Positions 10,806-24,100 of a DNA stretch of 58,027 bases are shown here, one piece after another. The translations under genes and the position numbers were made by a program. The stretch's first letter is position 1. Every line of letters starts with the position of its first letter. This stretch comes from Purshia tridentata (taxonomy: Eukaryota; Streptophyta; Magnoliopsida; Rosales; Rosaceae): assembly GCA_003254885.1 (NCBI GenBank), contig QANT01004363.1, positions 1-58,027 on the forward strand. Reading direction: 5' to 3'. Under the pieces are notes generated by a model. That model was not told where the DNA came from. It searched no databases and worked only from the letters and a program-made list of their open reading frames with translations.

Positions 10806-11583
10806 CGTAGTAGCAGCAGAAGAACTTCAACAGTTCATCTTCAACTTCTAACTTCGTGGATTAAAAGACCTAATGTGTCGTTTTAGTTTTGACAACATGT
10901 AGTTGGTGTCGTTTTAACGATAAATGTTAATCTCACTTGATAGTTACTTATACGGTTATACACTTATACCAAATAATTTTAATAGTTATGTTTTAAAAGA
11001 AATTTAACATGTCAAGCATGAGAATTGTTGGAAATGGCAATATTCTATTCAAAAAATTTTTTTGAAAAGTGTTCTTCTTTATTTCAATTTTCATCCATAA
11101 ATATGAAAGATTAAAATAAACATAATTTTGTAAAAAATATATCAAACGTTGTGTTAACATAATGAATCTCATAAGTTTGATCACTTAAAAATTTATCATC
11201 CTAATTGGTCCTTATTGATTAATTCCGTTGTTTTTTTGGTTCTTAGTAATCAACTCTCTATCTATTTCTAGTAGTTACATTGTTATATTACTTGGTTGGC
11301 ATGGTAATTAAAATTTTAAGAAAACTTTTGATTTCCTTTTTTACAAAATAAGAAAAATGCAAAACTAGTTATTTTGAAAGGTTAGATGTGGAAAAGGTAG
11401 ACGTGTCATTATTATCAGACTTTTCCAAAAAACTAGCTATAAGGATTAACATGCAACTAACAATCTAACATGCAACTACAAACTTTCTCTCTCATTTCCA
11501 CAAATCCAAAACGAAAAGTAAAAAGAGAATCATTCTTATCATTATCTTCTCAAAAATTTTGCTGGAAATTTTTTCAAGACATA
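10806..11583. promoter_or_regulatory. divergent promoter region, PPR and NADKc
   Basis: A 778-bp AT-rich interval separates the start codons of the reverse-strand PPR gene and the forward-strand kinase gene. Two copies of GTGTCGTTTT (10875 and 10906) sit just before the PPR start; read on the PPR strand they are AAAACGACAC. No firm TATA box is assigned for either gene. Confidence 0.4.
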
Positions 11584-14500
11584 ATGAAGAAAGGTAAGCC
11601 TCAAACAATAAAAATAGTCGGCCTGTTCATATTGGGCACTTCCTCCATCGCCATATTCTTCCATCCTTCATGCAGGAAGCTTTGTACTTTATCATTCTTC
11701 ACATATCCATTTTCTCCGGATCACAACGGTAAACCCACCTTCACACAGATCATTGCAACCTCTTTCATCGGAATCTTCATCGCCGCCACCATTCGTTATA
11801 AACTACGACAGCGCAAGGATGTAAAGATCATCCCAAGCATGAAAGTTTCCGACTCCAGCCGTGTCCATCATAAGCTTGAAAGGTTTCCCCATTATGTAGG
11901 TAATAACATGATCCACTTCCTTCCATGGTTAGAAAAAAAAAAAAAAAAAACTTTCCTATAACGGGTTCATATACTCATTATGTCTGTCTTTCTCATCGCA
12001 TATGTGACGTTTAATGTGTGCGTTTCGGGCTTGTGGGTGCAGCTAGGCAGCTGGGATTTCATGATAGAAGAGAATGTCCACAACTATTTAAGTTGGCCAC
12101 TGAATACATAAGAAAAAGTGAGGGGTTTGAGAATGATATCTATAACTACTTTTCTGGTGAACCGGATGCGGATTCCCTCTTTGTGAAGCTTGTGGAGGAG
12201 TTTGAGAGATGCATCCTCAGTTATTTTGCATTCCATTGGAGCCAAGCTGATATGATGATTAATCAGGTGATGATTATGATCAAAACCCATAATTGTGCAT
12301 GCATGATACATTTTCTGTATAAATCAATACACAAAGTAATATCCCAATCGTGTATTTATGAAAAATTTCAGATCATGAGCTGTGAGTCTGAGCCCAAAAA
12401 GAAGCTCAAGAACATTGTCATGGCAGCAACCAGGTCGGAATTATTTTACATAAGCATTAATCACCAAGGAATACAGATTTTACGTTATGGGCAAATTGAA
12501 GCTCTAAGGAATACTAATTATCTTCACTTTGGGATGTAGAGAACAGAGGTTTGAGAGGGTGACCAAAAATTTGAAGGTGGCAAGAGTTTTCACTACATTG
12601 GTGGAGGAGATGAAAGCAATGGGACTGGCAACAACGGATGACTCGACATGTACAGAGGTGATGGCTCCAGTGGCCCATGCTGATAGAAGTCCAGTCCTTC
12701 TCTTCATGGGAGGTGGAATGGGAGCAGGGAAGAGCACTGTGCTCAAGGACATTCTCAAAGAGTATGACCATTTCAAAAGATATATGCTTATTTGCTTAAC
12801 ATCTTCCCAACTCTCGATCACGCAATACACTAGGTCCCACCTCATGCCAAAGCATTTTAAGTATTCAAATTATCAATAAGGAACTCAGAAACATATCACA
12901 TTTCTGTTTGTTACTATAATTACTGAGAAGTAACAAACATCTTGTGGCAGTCATCCACAGATGGGATTTCAATTTATTAGATGCTACATTGTGTTCTAAA
13001 TATATGATACATAAACTAAGAAACTTCAGGGGTAGAGCAAGTTCTGAAAAACATTTAATCTGTCAAGCTGCATGTAACCTACCTCATCAATTATTTCATT
13101 CTGCTCAATGTAGATATTTAATCTTTTTTTTTTGGTGAAATGTGTTGCAGACCGTTCTGGGCTGGAGCAGCGGGGAATGCAGTAGTGATTGAGGCAGATG
13201 CCTTCAAAGAATCAGATGTCATATACAGAGCTCTCAGCTCCAGAGGGCATCATGACATGCTTCAAACTGCTGAACTGGTATGTATCAACTCTCTCTCTCT
13301 CTCTCTTTCTGAAAGTTCCCTGCAAATAGCAGTGCAAGTTAACCCCATCAACTGAGTTCTACAAGTATCACTGCCAATAGCCTTCCATAACTTAGTTATA
13401 TTACCTGAAGGGTATCTGATTTCAGTGCCATCTCTCTGTCCTGGATCTGGACAAAAAGCCGATCCTTCATGACACTGCTTCTAAATTAGTAGTACTTCTC
13501 TCAACCAATCTGGCCAAGAATCTCCAACCATTGCCAGGATGCGGCCTTTCAAAATTTCCATATCAATCTACCTTCAATATTCAGAACACTACCATCTTCT
13601 CTGGTTGCAGCATCTCTTTTTCCTGTCTCTGTTACAATTTTGTAGTGGAATTTAGACATACTCAACAACAGAATTTACTCAAAATTGCTAAATCAATGAA
13701 TTAATTTGACAGTAGTTTATCTCACAAATAATTTTTTATGGTATGAACTGATAAGAATTATTTTAAACAGGTACACCAATCATCCACAGATGCAGCATCA
13801 TCTCTCCTTGTCACAGCACTTAATGAAGGGCGTGATGTGATCATGGATGGCACGCTCTCTTGGGTACCATTTGTTGTGCAGACAGTAACAATGGCCAGAA
13901 ATGTCCATCGCCGCCGTTATCGCATGGGAGTTGGTTACAAGGTGGCTGGCGATGGAACTGTCATTGAAAACTATTGGGAACGACTTGAGGAAGAACCAGA
14001 ACACGTAGGAGGAAGAATGAGAAAACCATACAGGATAGAGCTTGTTGGAGTTGTGTGTGATGTTTATCTGGCTGTTATAAGAGCCATAAGGTATATTATA
14101 ATTGGTCTTCCATCTTTTTCACTTATAAATACTTGGCATGAAAAGAAAAGCATCTCCTCTTTAGATACTGATGCATGAAAGCGGGCATCCTCAATGTCAA
14201 CAGGAGAGCTATCATGTGTAGAAGAGCTGTACGAGTACACCCACAATTGAAATCACACAAGAGATTTGCAAATGCATTTCTAACATATTGCCAACTGGTT
14301 GACAACGCCAGACTATATTGCACTAATGCATTGGAAGGACCACCTAAGGTACACCTGCTATCTCTTCTCTTAGCTTATCTTCCTTTCCTAATAACAAGAA
14401 CCTGCAGAAATACCTTACTTAACTCAGGAGTTCAAAACTTAGAACTCAGAACTCAAACAAAAGCCTATGCACCTGTAGACTTTCACTTGACCAAGCTCAG

Positions 14501-15112
14501 TAAGGATGGATTTTCTTGGTTAAAGCTCATCAAATTAACATAATAATACAAACTTACAATTTTGCATGGTGGCATTGATTTCTACAAGTCTCATAACCTC
14601 ATAACTCACAGGTCTTGCAAACTGAACCCCACAGAACCTGTGATGAGCCCAACCCCCTATCTGAAACTGAAAAGAACCATGCTTTAGCCATTAGAATCCT
14701 AAATATAAAGATGTACAGAAATATGTAATTTATTCAATCACAATTGAAAGACATAGCTTCCAGGACCAGACCACTAACAAAAAGTTCTGCTTGAAAGTAG
14801 TTTCTAGCAGTGTAACATTATATTTGTGATACTGAGATAGTAATTGTTGTGAAGTTGATAGGATGGAAAGACAGAGACAAGACATTGCTAGTTGATCCAG
14901 ATGAAATTGATTGCTTAAAAAGGGTGGGCAGATTAAATGACACTGCAAATTCTATATACGAACTTTACAAGCACCCTAACCCAGCTTGTGAAACTGGGTC
15001 AATCTGGAAGGACATTGTCTTATCACCTTCAAGGTTAAACGTCCAAAAGGAGCTGAAGTACTCCATCCAAAAAGTTGAAAGATTGAAACATAAACCAATG
15101 GTGGCAGCCTGA
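11584..15112 (+). CDS. NADKc: NADKc-type P-loop kinase (zeta-toxin fold)
   Basis: The spliced model has eight exons: 11584-11899, 12043-12266, 12372-12433, 12540-12761, 13151-13277, 13771-14090, 14204-14348 and 14855-15112. All junctions keep frame and give 557 residues. The N-terminus has hydrophobic segments (about 8-25 and 50-66), suggesting membrane association. A Walker A motif, GGGMGAGKST, occupies residues 258-267. Next come VVIEADAFK and the GRDVIMDGTLS block, which are characteristic of the zeta-toxin-like kinase domain. The sequence matches the plant family of Arabidopsis At1g04280, the calcium/calmodulin-dependent NAD kinase NADKc, which makes NADP+ from NAD+ and ATP when calcium rises and was localised to the mitochondrial periphery. 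A calmodulin-binding site is expected before the kinase domain but I cannot fix it. An in-frame upstream ATG at 11470 would add 38 residues; 11584 was preferred because the added part is low in complexity. The last acceptor (GTGAAG, 14854) has a weak pyrimidine tract. Confidence 0.85.
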
Positions 15113-18100
15113 TAGAGTTTTAAACTTCTTATCTTCACGGCTCAGAAGATGAGGACTGAACAAAGCATCTAAAGTTTCAATATTTGCAACCAGGGAGTAA
15201 ATTGTCTATGTTGTACCAAAGATGAGGATTTACACATAAGATTTTATATATAGACAAAGTGAAGGTTTGAAAGTTAAAAATTCAGACTTATCACAGTAGA
15301 TGGTCGTAGGCATATATATGCGATTGATAATATATGAAGTTCCTTTTTGTATGACCTTCATTAGCACTTATAACTGTAGATGGTTTCCTTTTTTCCTTTT
15401 TTGATAGCTTAAAACTACCCACAATAGAAACATAAAATTTCAAGTCCATTGTAAAGTAGGGTATGATAATGAATATCACCACTGTGGTGCCTATTTATAA
15501 TTCATAATATACATGTTGACTATGAAAGCAAGCCCTGAAAGGAAAAACTGGAAATCGTTAATCTCGAAGGCATTTATAAGTTGAGGCCTATACTGACGGA
15601 TATCCACACGTAACCCAATATTTTCTTTTAGTAGTCAATATTTGTAATTTTGTACCCTTCTATGCATGGCAAACTTTCTTTATAACTCACACACATACGT
15701 ACAGATATATAAGGAAAAAATTTTGAATGCTGGAAGTGTAAAGGGAAAAGCCTTTACAGGCAGTACAAATGAGCTACTGCTAGCAGAAAACAATCAGCTC
15801 CTAAAAAAATAATCAACAAAATCTGAAGAAAGATAAAGAGGAACCATCTCATAAGGAGCCAATATCTGTAAGTCACTTATCCACACACAAAAAGAAAAGA
15901 GCGATTGTGAGTCACTCTTCCAATGCTTCACAAATCACTAGTATGGCATTCTGTAACTATACATTTATGCAATAGATATTGCCCCTTGGAACAATTTTGA
16001 ACAAAACCAGTATGAAAATAGATCACAAACTTCAAGCTGAAAAACATCAAATAGAACAAGAATCACACAATTCATATGCAAGGGAAAAGAAATGTAACCT
16101 TATCAACATTCCTCATATGCATTAATACAATGCTCCGCATTCTTGCCTTTAATTATAATGAACGAACTAAGCAAAATTGAAACCAGAATAACAAAAGTCA
16201 ATTAGAACAAGCGTTTGGGAGAGTATATATTTGTCCAACAACAATAATTTTAACAATCTTCTAAGTTCCGACACAAACATAATACTTCAGATAGAACCAT
16301 GCAAAATCTAATAGATTTGGAGTTCTTCAATTTTCAAATAAGGTATGAACTATTGTCTTAATTTTTGGTGTTAAGGAAATGGATTAATGACTTTGGATTC
16401 AGATATTACTGGATGTACGAGGTAGTTAAACATCTGTTTTAAAAAAGAAAAAAGTAGCAAATATAAATTAAAGTATTAAATGAGTTATATACTTCTTTTG
16501 GTAAGAACAAATGAGTTATTTTAAATATCAAACAAATTATCAAGAATTGCAATTCCTGGAATATCAGTTAAGAAATAGCATTCATATAGTAATATCCAAT
16601 AGGATGTATAGCAATGTAACTGCTAATAAATCCGCAACTTAGTTAAACCTACATTATCCACAGCTAACTGCCAAATAAATGCCACTCCAGAGGTGCCCGA
16701 GAATTTATTAACATTGGCGAGTCAACCAATCTTAAATTGTTGCATGTGGTATATAAAAGACACTGCAAATCCCTAAAATGGATAATGCATTGGGAAGGGG
16801 CATTGGGATACATTACAAAACTATATAATGATTGCATGAGGAGAAAGAAATAATCAGATAAGTAAACTTTCCTATCTTCTTGACCATCATTTAACATTTA
16901 CTTATTTGTTGCTGTAATATTTTCAATTTTTATTCTTTCCTCCACTCTTTCAGAAGTCAAAGGACCAAACAGGATTTCTAAGCTAGTACAATGCACTTTA
17001 AGCATCAAATTGAAAATCAACTCCATATACATGACATGAATGAATACCTGCTTGATATCAATCAACCACATTCAATGCTTGGCCTGGATCTAAGGCTGAA
17101 AACCTGCATTCCATTAGGTAAATAAAATTTAGCAATAAAAAGGGAGAAAACGATAGATAAATGAGAGGGGGCAAAAGAGAGAGATACTCAAGGAAAAAAT
17201 AAACATAGATGTTCCTGACCATGAAGCGTCTTGCTCTAACCTTAAAAGAATGATGAATCCCCCTTGTCACTACCAAGTATTCCTTGGTCATCAGCAATAA
17301 TTCCGTTACTTTGTCATTATATTTCTAGAATTAAGTCCCACATATTCTTTAATATTGCTGTTTTGTAAAGTCCAATGAATTATTACTCATGCAACATTTT
17401 GAGTTCTAGCTTGTGAACAAAACCTATACAAAACATGCAACATCAGAACTTGTCCTATATATGTGAATGAAGTTCATCCAACAATAGTAGAATCGAGTGC
17501 TAACCCTTGGCACAATCCTATAGACATAATGTACATTTGTCTCTCCGCCATTTGCTCTAAATCTATTTCCATTAAACAAGTTCTGAAAATCCCTAAAGGT
17601 TTTTTTCCACATAATAGACCTGGGATCTAACTATCTTAGTGTTCCACACCAGGATCTAACTGAATGAATTGGCGCAAGTTATCTCTAGACATTCTCAATC
17701 TGCGACTAATTGAACACCCTCAATTCTGGTAGCAACAACTGGTTCCTAGATCAGATGAACAGAATAAGGGTACGTATTTTTGCATGGCATTGATGGCATA
17801 ACTCATAAGTATCCAAATGTAACCAGAATACAGAAAACGGAATGCTAAGCAGAAAAAGGAAACATGAACAAGAAAAAGCAACCACATATGGATGAGGACT
17901 AAATTTCTGAATCATATAGCATAAATGGAAACCACCTTGGAGACTCACATGTAGGTTCTAACCCCTCCTTAGGCCCAATTCCTTTAATTTATGGTTTTAA
18001 TGAACCCCTCCATTGTCTACCCCCTCCATTGTCTAGAAGGATTGGCAAGGGTAATGCTTGTTTCATTCCTGTCTGAGGAGAAGACATTTCCAGTGGTATA

Positions 18101-19560
18101 TGCATGCATCCTGCAATAAATACATTTCATATCCTCGGAATCATCAATAATGAAGCTACATTTTCTGTTCATTTTGAGTTACTATTTTAATTGGGCATAA
18201 AGCTAATACTTCAAGAAACGAGAATTCACAATATCAATGCCAATAGACGCGAGATTGTAAAATGAATACCAGAATTTTCCAATAACATTCTTTATCCTAT
18301 ATGCAAGAAAACAAGATTGAACATCAATTTACTGAGCATTTGCCCATTATTGATGCCACCTGCCCATTACACAAAAGCACCAGTGTCCCAGATCACTGAC
18401 AACAATTACCAAATCCTAAGTTAACGATCATATAATAATGAAAGAGCTGATAGAGATAAATGAAAAATATCAGCATTCCACACTTGACCAATCTCACACC
18501 TAACTACCGCCACGTTTAAGCCAAACTAAACCTATTCCCCAGTTTCATCATACAAGCAATGAAAATTGTGGAAAAAAGAAAGACTTGCATTGCAACTACT
18601 CTAGTTACATTGTGGAAATCCTACTTTGCCATTCATCATGTGTGTCATCTCAACAAAGCATTTTATGAGTCGAAACATACAATCGGGACTGGTTTCAACG
18701 GCTTTTATTTTACAGTATGATACTTCTTTTTGCCCATGTTGGTGTTTCACCAATCATCTTATATAATGGTACTTCTTTATGTCAACGATATAGGGCTTAA
18801 CTGACTCTGACCCCTCAGTGATGTCATTTCATTTCTACTCGGCCATAAAATCAGCCATAAATCAGGGGATTTCTCTTGCACAATCTGTTAATACCATCTC
18901 CATAAAATCATTCATATATCAAGAAATCTACTTGTTTCTTTTGGTAATAGTTGTTTCCTTGTAGAACTACATTACTAGGTAAAAGCAAGGAACCTCCAGT
19001 CTTTTAACCCTCATGCGGTATAATGAAAATCATCTAAGAGAGATTCCATGAAAGAGTAAATTGGTATAACTTGAACATATAAAAGAAGAGGGATCCAAGC
19101 AACATTCAGAAACAGAAACAGACAAGTTTAAGTGCAAGTATGCCATGCCTCATTAAGTGGGCTGTTCAATATCCCACCCAATATGTGATCTCAGCTTCCA
19201 ACTGTTTCTAAGATGGAAGTTTTCAATAAATTGCGAAAAAATTGTACACTTACATAGTTCCATTATAATTAAATTGAGAATCAAAATGAAGGTTGTAGTT
19301 TAATTAAACGCCTAGAATAGTTGCAAAAATGAAATCCTAAACCCTAGAAGAATAGCAAACAACATTCATCCCAAGCGAGTATTCACAAAGACATCCATCC
19401 AAGTAGCAGTTATCATAAAATTTCAAATTTTAAAAGTTGAATCAAGTCTACGCACAGGTGTTTGGGAGTTTACCAAGCTTGGAAACGAAGCAGGAAAGGG
19501 TGACATTTGAGGGGGACAACTTTAAGCTTCAATCACGCAACTCATAAATGGCGTCTATGA
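15113..19560. other. long stretch without a supportable gene
   Basis: It starts with the 3' UTR of the kinase gene. The remaining 4 kb is AT-rich with no frame above 80 codons. On the reverse strand there are a few exon-like scraps: a 30-codon frame at about 18019-18108 beginning just after an acceptor-like TTGCAG, and a short frame ending near 17060 after GAATGCAG. I cannot join them into any recognisable protein. No LTR, TIR, tRNA or snoRNA was identified. A non-coding transcript or fast-evolving remnant is possible. Confidence 0.35.
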
Positions 19561-19965
19561 AACGCAGCCGCTCCCTTTTCAGATTACGCCATTGGTGTCT
19601 AAAACACACAAAAACCTAACCCCGACCTTCTTCGCCATTACTACTCACACACAAAAGCGTTACAGAATTAAACAGACTGATTGTTGCGTCAAAGTCGAAG
19701 AAATAATGCTAAAATGCTCAGTGGTGAACATGATAACTCATCTTGCTTTCATTCAACTGAAATATTACATTCTCAAACTGTGTCGGCATCCCTACAAAGT
19801 AAAAAACAAATCGATTTTCTGAGGAAAAAGAAAAAGAAAATAAAATCCGATATATAAATTTTTTTCAAGCGCAAAGACGGGCACTAAGTATACCCACAAA
19901 GATCAAGAGATTTACAAGACTACCCCTACCCCCCCCAAACACTAGACGCTCCTCCTCTCTATCTC

Positions 19966-20958
19966 TCACTTCCTTCCCTTCCGAGCTGGACCTTTCTTCG
20001 CCGGCGACTTCACACTTCTCGGCTTTACAGTCCTGGTCGGCGCCTTCTTAGCCGGAGTAGCTTTCTTCGGCGCAGGCTTGGCTGCCGGCGCTTTCCTCCC
20101 TGGAGACGACCTCGTCAATGTCCTCGCAGCCTTGGCTGGCTTCTCCTTGGGCTTGGGCTTTGGTGCCGCAGCCTTCGGCTTCGCAGCAGCAGCAGCTTTC
20201 GGCTTAGCAGCAGCAGCTGGCTTAGCCTTGACCGGAGCAGCAGCTTTCGGCTTCGGAGCTGCAGCCTTTGGCTTAGCTGCAGCAGCTTTCGCCTTGGGCT
20301 TCGGCTTAGCAGCAACTTTCGCCTTGGCCGGAGATTTGCTTGCCGACTTAGCCGCTTTTCCTCCCTTGGCCTTCGCAGCAGCTTTGGACTTCGGCTTGGC
20401 AGCGGCCGCCGGCTTCTTCTTCACCGGAGAAGCAGGTTTCGGTGGTGCCGCAGCAGCGGACTTAGCAGACGGAAGCTTGAACGATCCTTTGACCTTCACG
20501 AGCTTATCTGAATTGACAAGCTTCTTCAAATGGTAGAGCAGAAGCTTCTTGAAGTTGGACGGAAGCTGCTTGTGCTTCTCTTCGATGAACTTAGTGATCG
20601 CATACTGGCTCGAACCAGTCCTCTCTTTCAAAGTCACAATCGCGTCCTTGATCATCTATAACAGTAACATAGAAAGGAACAAAATGAGATCGAAAACCCT
20701 AAATTTTGAAGCTTAAGGACCAGAAATTGAGTAAAATAATCATAATTTAATTCGCGGCAATACCTCTTCGTAAGGAGGATGAGTAGGAGAGGTTCTAGCC
20801 TTTTTGGCAGCAGCTGGTTTCTTGGCCTTGGGCTCCTTGGCTTTGGTCGACTTGCCGGTCTTGGCCGCCGGTTTTTCATCGGCCGGTTCAGTGACGGCCG
20901 GCTCAGGCGCGGGGTCGACCGTCTCAGGGACGGTGGCTGTGGGTTCTTCGGAGGCCAT
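19966..20958 (-). CDS. linker histone H1
   Basis: Two exons, 20958-20764 and 20655-19966 (reverse strand), give 294 residues. The intron falls between PPYEE and MIKDAI inside the globular domain and keeps frame. Residues 1-55 form a lysine/proline/alanine tail. About 58-125 form the H15 winged-helix domain (THPPYEE, SQYAITKFIEEKHK, LLLYHLKKLV). The remaining 170 residues are an alanine/lysine/proline tail with repeated KPKAAA and SPAKK-type units, the standard DNA-neutralising tail. H1 binds linker DNA at the nucleosome entry/exit and compacts chromatin. The long reverse-complement frame across the tail (20078-20536) is an artefact of its GC-rich repeats. The family is certain; the H1 subtype is not assigned. 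Confidence 0.95.
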
Positions 20959-20972
20959 CAGATTGCCGAAGA

Positions 20973-21009
20973 GGGATTGGGATTGGGATTGGGATTAGGG
21001 TTAGGGTTT
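20973..21009 (-). promoter_or_regulatory. telobox / degenerate telomere-like tract, H1 leader
   Basis: Read on the H1 strand, this is AAACCCTAACCCTAATCCC followed by further ATCCCA units; on the plus strand it is four GGGATT and two AGGGTT units. AAACCCTAA is the plant telo-box found in promoters and leaders of histone, ribosomal protein and other cell-cycle genes, where Myb-like and TRB factors bind. It lies 15-50 bases before the H1 start codon, so it is in the 5' UTR. Confidence 0.7.
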
Positions 21010-21116
21010 GAAGACCAGACAAAGGAAGACTGCGAAATTAGGAAAGAAAGATCTGGATCTACAGCACTGTGTATTACTGGTAATTTCGTTGTGAGAAGAT
21101 GACGGAAATTGAACGG

Positions 21117-21169
21117 TTTATATAGTCAAGTGCTTGAGAGGCGATATCCGAAAACTGAGCGCTGATTGG
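21117..21169 (-). promoter_or_regulatory. TATA and CCAAT boxes of the H1 gene
   Basis: On the reverse strand CTATATAAACC (about 21115-21125) is a clear TATA box some 160 bases before the start codon. CCAAT follows upstream at 21165-21169 within AGCCAATCAGCG. A GCGATCCGAG stretch further upstream (about 21186-21195) vaguely resembles the histone octamer element. Arrangement and spacing fit an S-phase-type histone promoter. Confidence 0.6.
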
Positions 21170-21195
21170 CTGAAAGGCCTACACTCGGATCGCTC

Positions 21196-24100
21196 CCTTT
21201 CGCAAGTTTGAATGTGAGCCTTTGGATAAAGCGCTACGGACGGTTGAAAATGGTTGGGATGGGAGGTGTAAATGCCTGGGTTTGGAAAGTTTGGGTGTTC
21301 ATTGTTGGTTTAGGTGTGCTTTTGTGCCCAATTGATTTAATCATAACTTGAGCTACACTTGATGGATTTGAGTGAGGTTTTTTTCATCTTGTAGGTTATT
21401 ATTTGAGCTTTCCAATGAGTATTTTTTTGTGTTATTTGGTTTATGGGTTTGGGAGAAATTTGGTTTTGATGCCACAATGGTCAAGATTAGGGTTTTTAGT
21501 GATGTTATTGTGGTTTCAAGCGATTTAAGAAGAATGCTTGGAACCAAATCTGAATTTTTTCATCTCATCTGATGGAAACATAGTTAAGGAACCCATTGGT
21601 TCAATAATTACGAAAATCAGACCAGATTTGGGTATAAAAGAATGGACTAGAACAGCAATGAAGTTGAACATCTTTTGTAGTGCAAGGTGTGACATGTTAC
21701 ATGTGGTATGTATCCTATTTGTAAAAAACAAAATGATCCTACACTTTTAGCACTAAATGTACACATTTTGTGACATCAAAAGTGATCATGGAACTTTAAT
21801 CCAAGTAAGTTATAAATCGAGTGGTTATTGGGTTGTTTTACAATGAAGTATGGTTCTTTGTCATGTACTAACATTGACACATAGTGCCACTTGCAACCTG
21901 TGTAATATTGCATGATAGATATCTTGCTTATCCTCATAGCTACAAAATTGAGGCCAGAATTTTATAATAATCTCTGAAAGGGCAAGTTTTCATGTAAGAT
22001 ATGCATAGTATAAAAGTAGTTGGTCTTGTGCTTACCTCATTCAAAACAATATTACCAGTTGCACCTATCTGCATCAACAAATAGAAAGGCTTTTGATACC
22101 CAAATGTTCCTTACAAGTTTTGTAGCAACTTATATATCATCTAGAACGTCTACATAGATTGCCCCAAATCTATGTAACACAATTGAACTCATATGTATAT
22201 AAAATAGAAAAGTAAATTCCATGTTGGTCTCACAGCCAAATGACTTGGACTTTTCAAAAGAACAAAGATGTATAGTGGTCTTCACCATCATCTATCATAT
22301 TGGCAACTCCAAAGAAATCCATAGATGTAGTAGCTTCACATCTACTGAACATTAGCTGGATCTTGCAACATATACTTGTCCTGCATCTATTTCGGCCATG
22401 GAAATATGCACAAAAACCATATAATCTGAATATCACTCCATTTCTGTGGTTCAACTTACTTAGCTGTGTCTTAATAATCTATAAGACCAAATGTTAAGCT
22501 CACCATCTTGAAGAATGAATTATACAAACAGTGAAACAGAAGGTAACAAGAACAATTTTGGGTTCATGTCATCAATTGACTGAATCCAAAACAAAGCTTA
22601 AATAAACTATTCAAACTTACTAATTTATTCTTTCATTTCTTGATCGAGTTCTTATCTTTTTGAAAAATAATTATATAATATTCTTTGATATCTAAGAAAA
22701 CTTAGTCCATATCCTTTCCTTGCATACAGACTGCACTAAATCTTCTCCTTAGCCTTCACAATTTTCTCACCTTCCTTTTTCAACATAACAAATTTCATCT
22801 ATGGCTTTTCTACTATCTGCACTCATCTGTGCAGATCCAAACCCTCTTCGATCTTTTCTCTCATTTTCACTGATACCTCTTTCTCTCAAGTCTTAATTAT
22901 TTGATTATTGTTTTCTTTAATCACTATTGTATTCTTGTGTTTATGGCTTGAATTATATTTTGCTTAATACTTGTGTCAAATTAACAAGTCATCACACTAA
23001 CATTGTTTTTGAAACTCACAACACTTAGAAGCATATAGTGCATCAGATGTTGATCAACTTTTTGGTTATATTGGAGAGAAACTAATTAATGATGGACCTA
23101 TTCTAATCCTAATATCCTACACATCTTTATCACTTGAGTTGACCCAAGGATTTCCCAAATCCTCAACTTAATTGAGACATCAATTCCCCAACTAAAATTA
23201 TGTCACGTGTACGACTATGAGGCCAAACTATCTTAAATTCTTCAACCATTGAGAACATATTAAGCAAAGTCAGAAGGAAAACATGATATGTTACTCGGGA
23301 TCAGGAGGCATGGTAGTGTGGAAAGTTTGAGTCAAAATCAAACAGATCATGTTATATTGTACCAAATTTGCTTGTAGCTCGACTCAAACTCTTATCCAAC
23401 ACAAATATCTGTTGTGGGAACATGTCCATAACAAACACATCAAGTTTGATCCTAAATTTGTCTCATTCATAGAGCCTCTTATCTCAAAGAAACTTACAAA
23501 TCATTACAAATTAGAAATGTAATGCAAGATAATAGCCCTCATTTATGGCAAACTCACCTCCCACAACTAGGAGTTACCAACTTCTGAGAGGATTGACCCT
23601 TATAAGAACTCTAGCCAGTATATAAACCCAATTGTCTAGCGGGAATGAGTATGAGATTTAATTTCCATGTTTAGTATGCAAACTTTTGAAAATGTATTAT
23701 CCTTTTACATAAAAATGAGATATCCATGTAAGAATCATTCATTCACATCATTTGAAATGGACATAAGAATGATATTTCCAAATAATTTATTATGCAAACC
23801 AAAGGAGCCTTAGTCTTCATTTATAGTTTTGCTTTATTGGACTTTTCATTGATGTATGAACCAACCAACCAACCGGGAGTTCGTTGTTATATGGACTTTA
23901 ATGTATATTTTTCTTTACAATATTTATAAGGCGTATTGTGACGATCATATAAGTGTAAGATTTAAAATCTTAAAATTTTGAAATTTCTTATTTGGCTAAC
24001 TTATTGGGTTTTGGATTCTTGTGTTTGCTTGGTTTATTCCTAGTTATATATTATAAATCTAAGAGTTATGAGTTCATGAATACACACATTCAAAAAGTAT

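Noticed and set aside
12018..12539. 173-codon forward frame as a separate gene
   Set aside because: It is kinase exons 2 and 3 read through their introns; the spliced model explains the conserved parts and drops the rest.
20078..20536. 152-codon forward frame over the histone H1 gene
   Set aside because: Antisense shadow of the lysine/alanine-rich H1 tail; repetitive alanine/phenylalanine/leucine translation with no family match.
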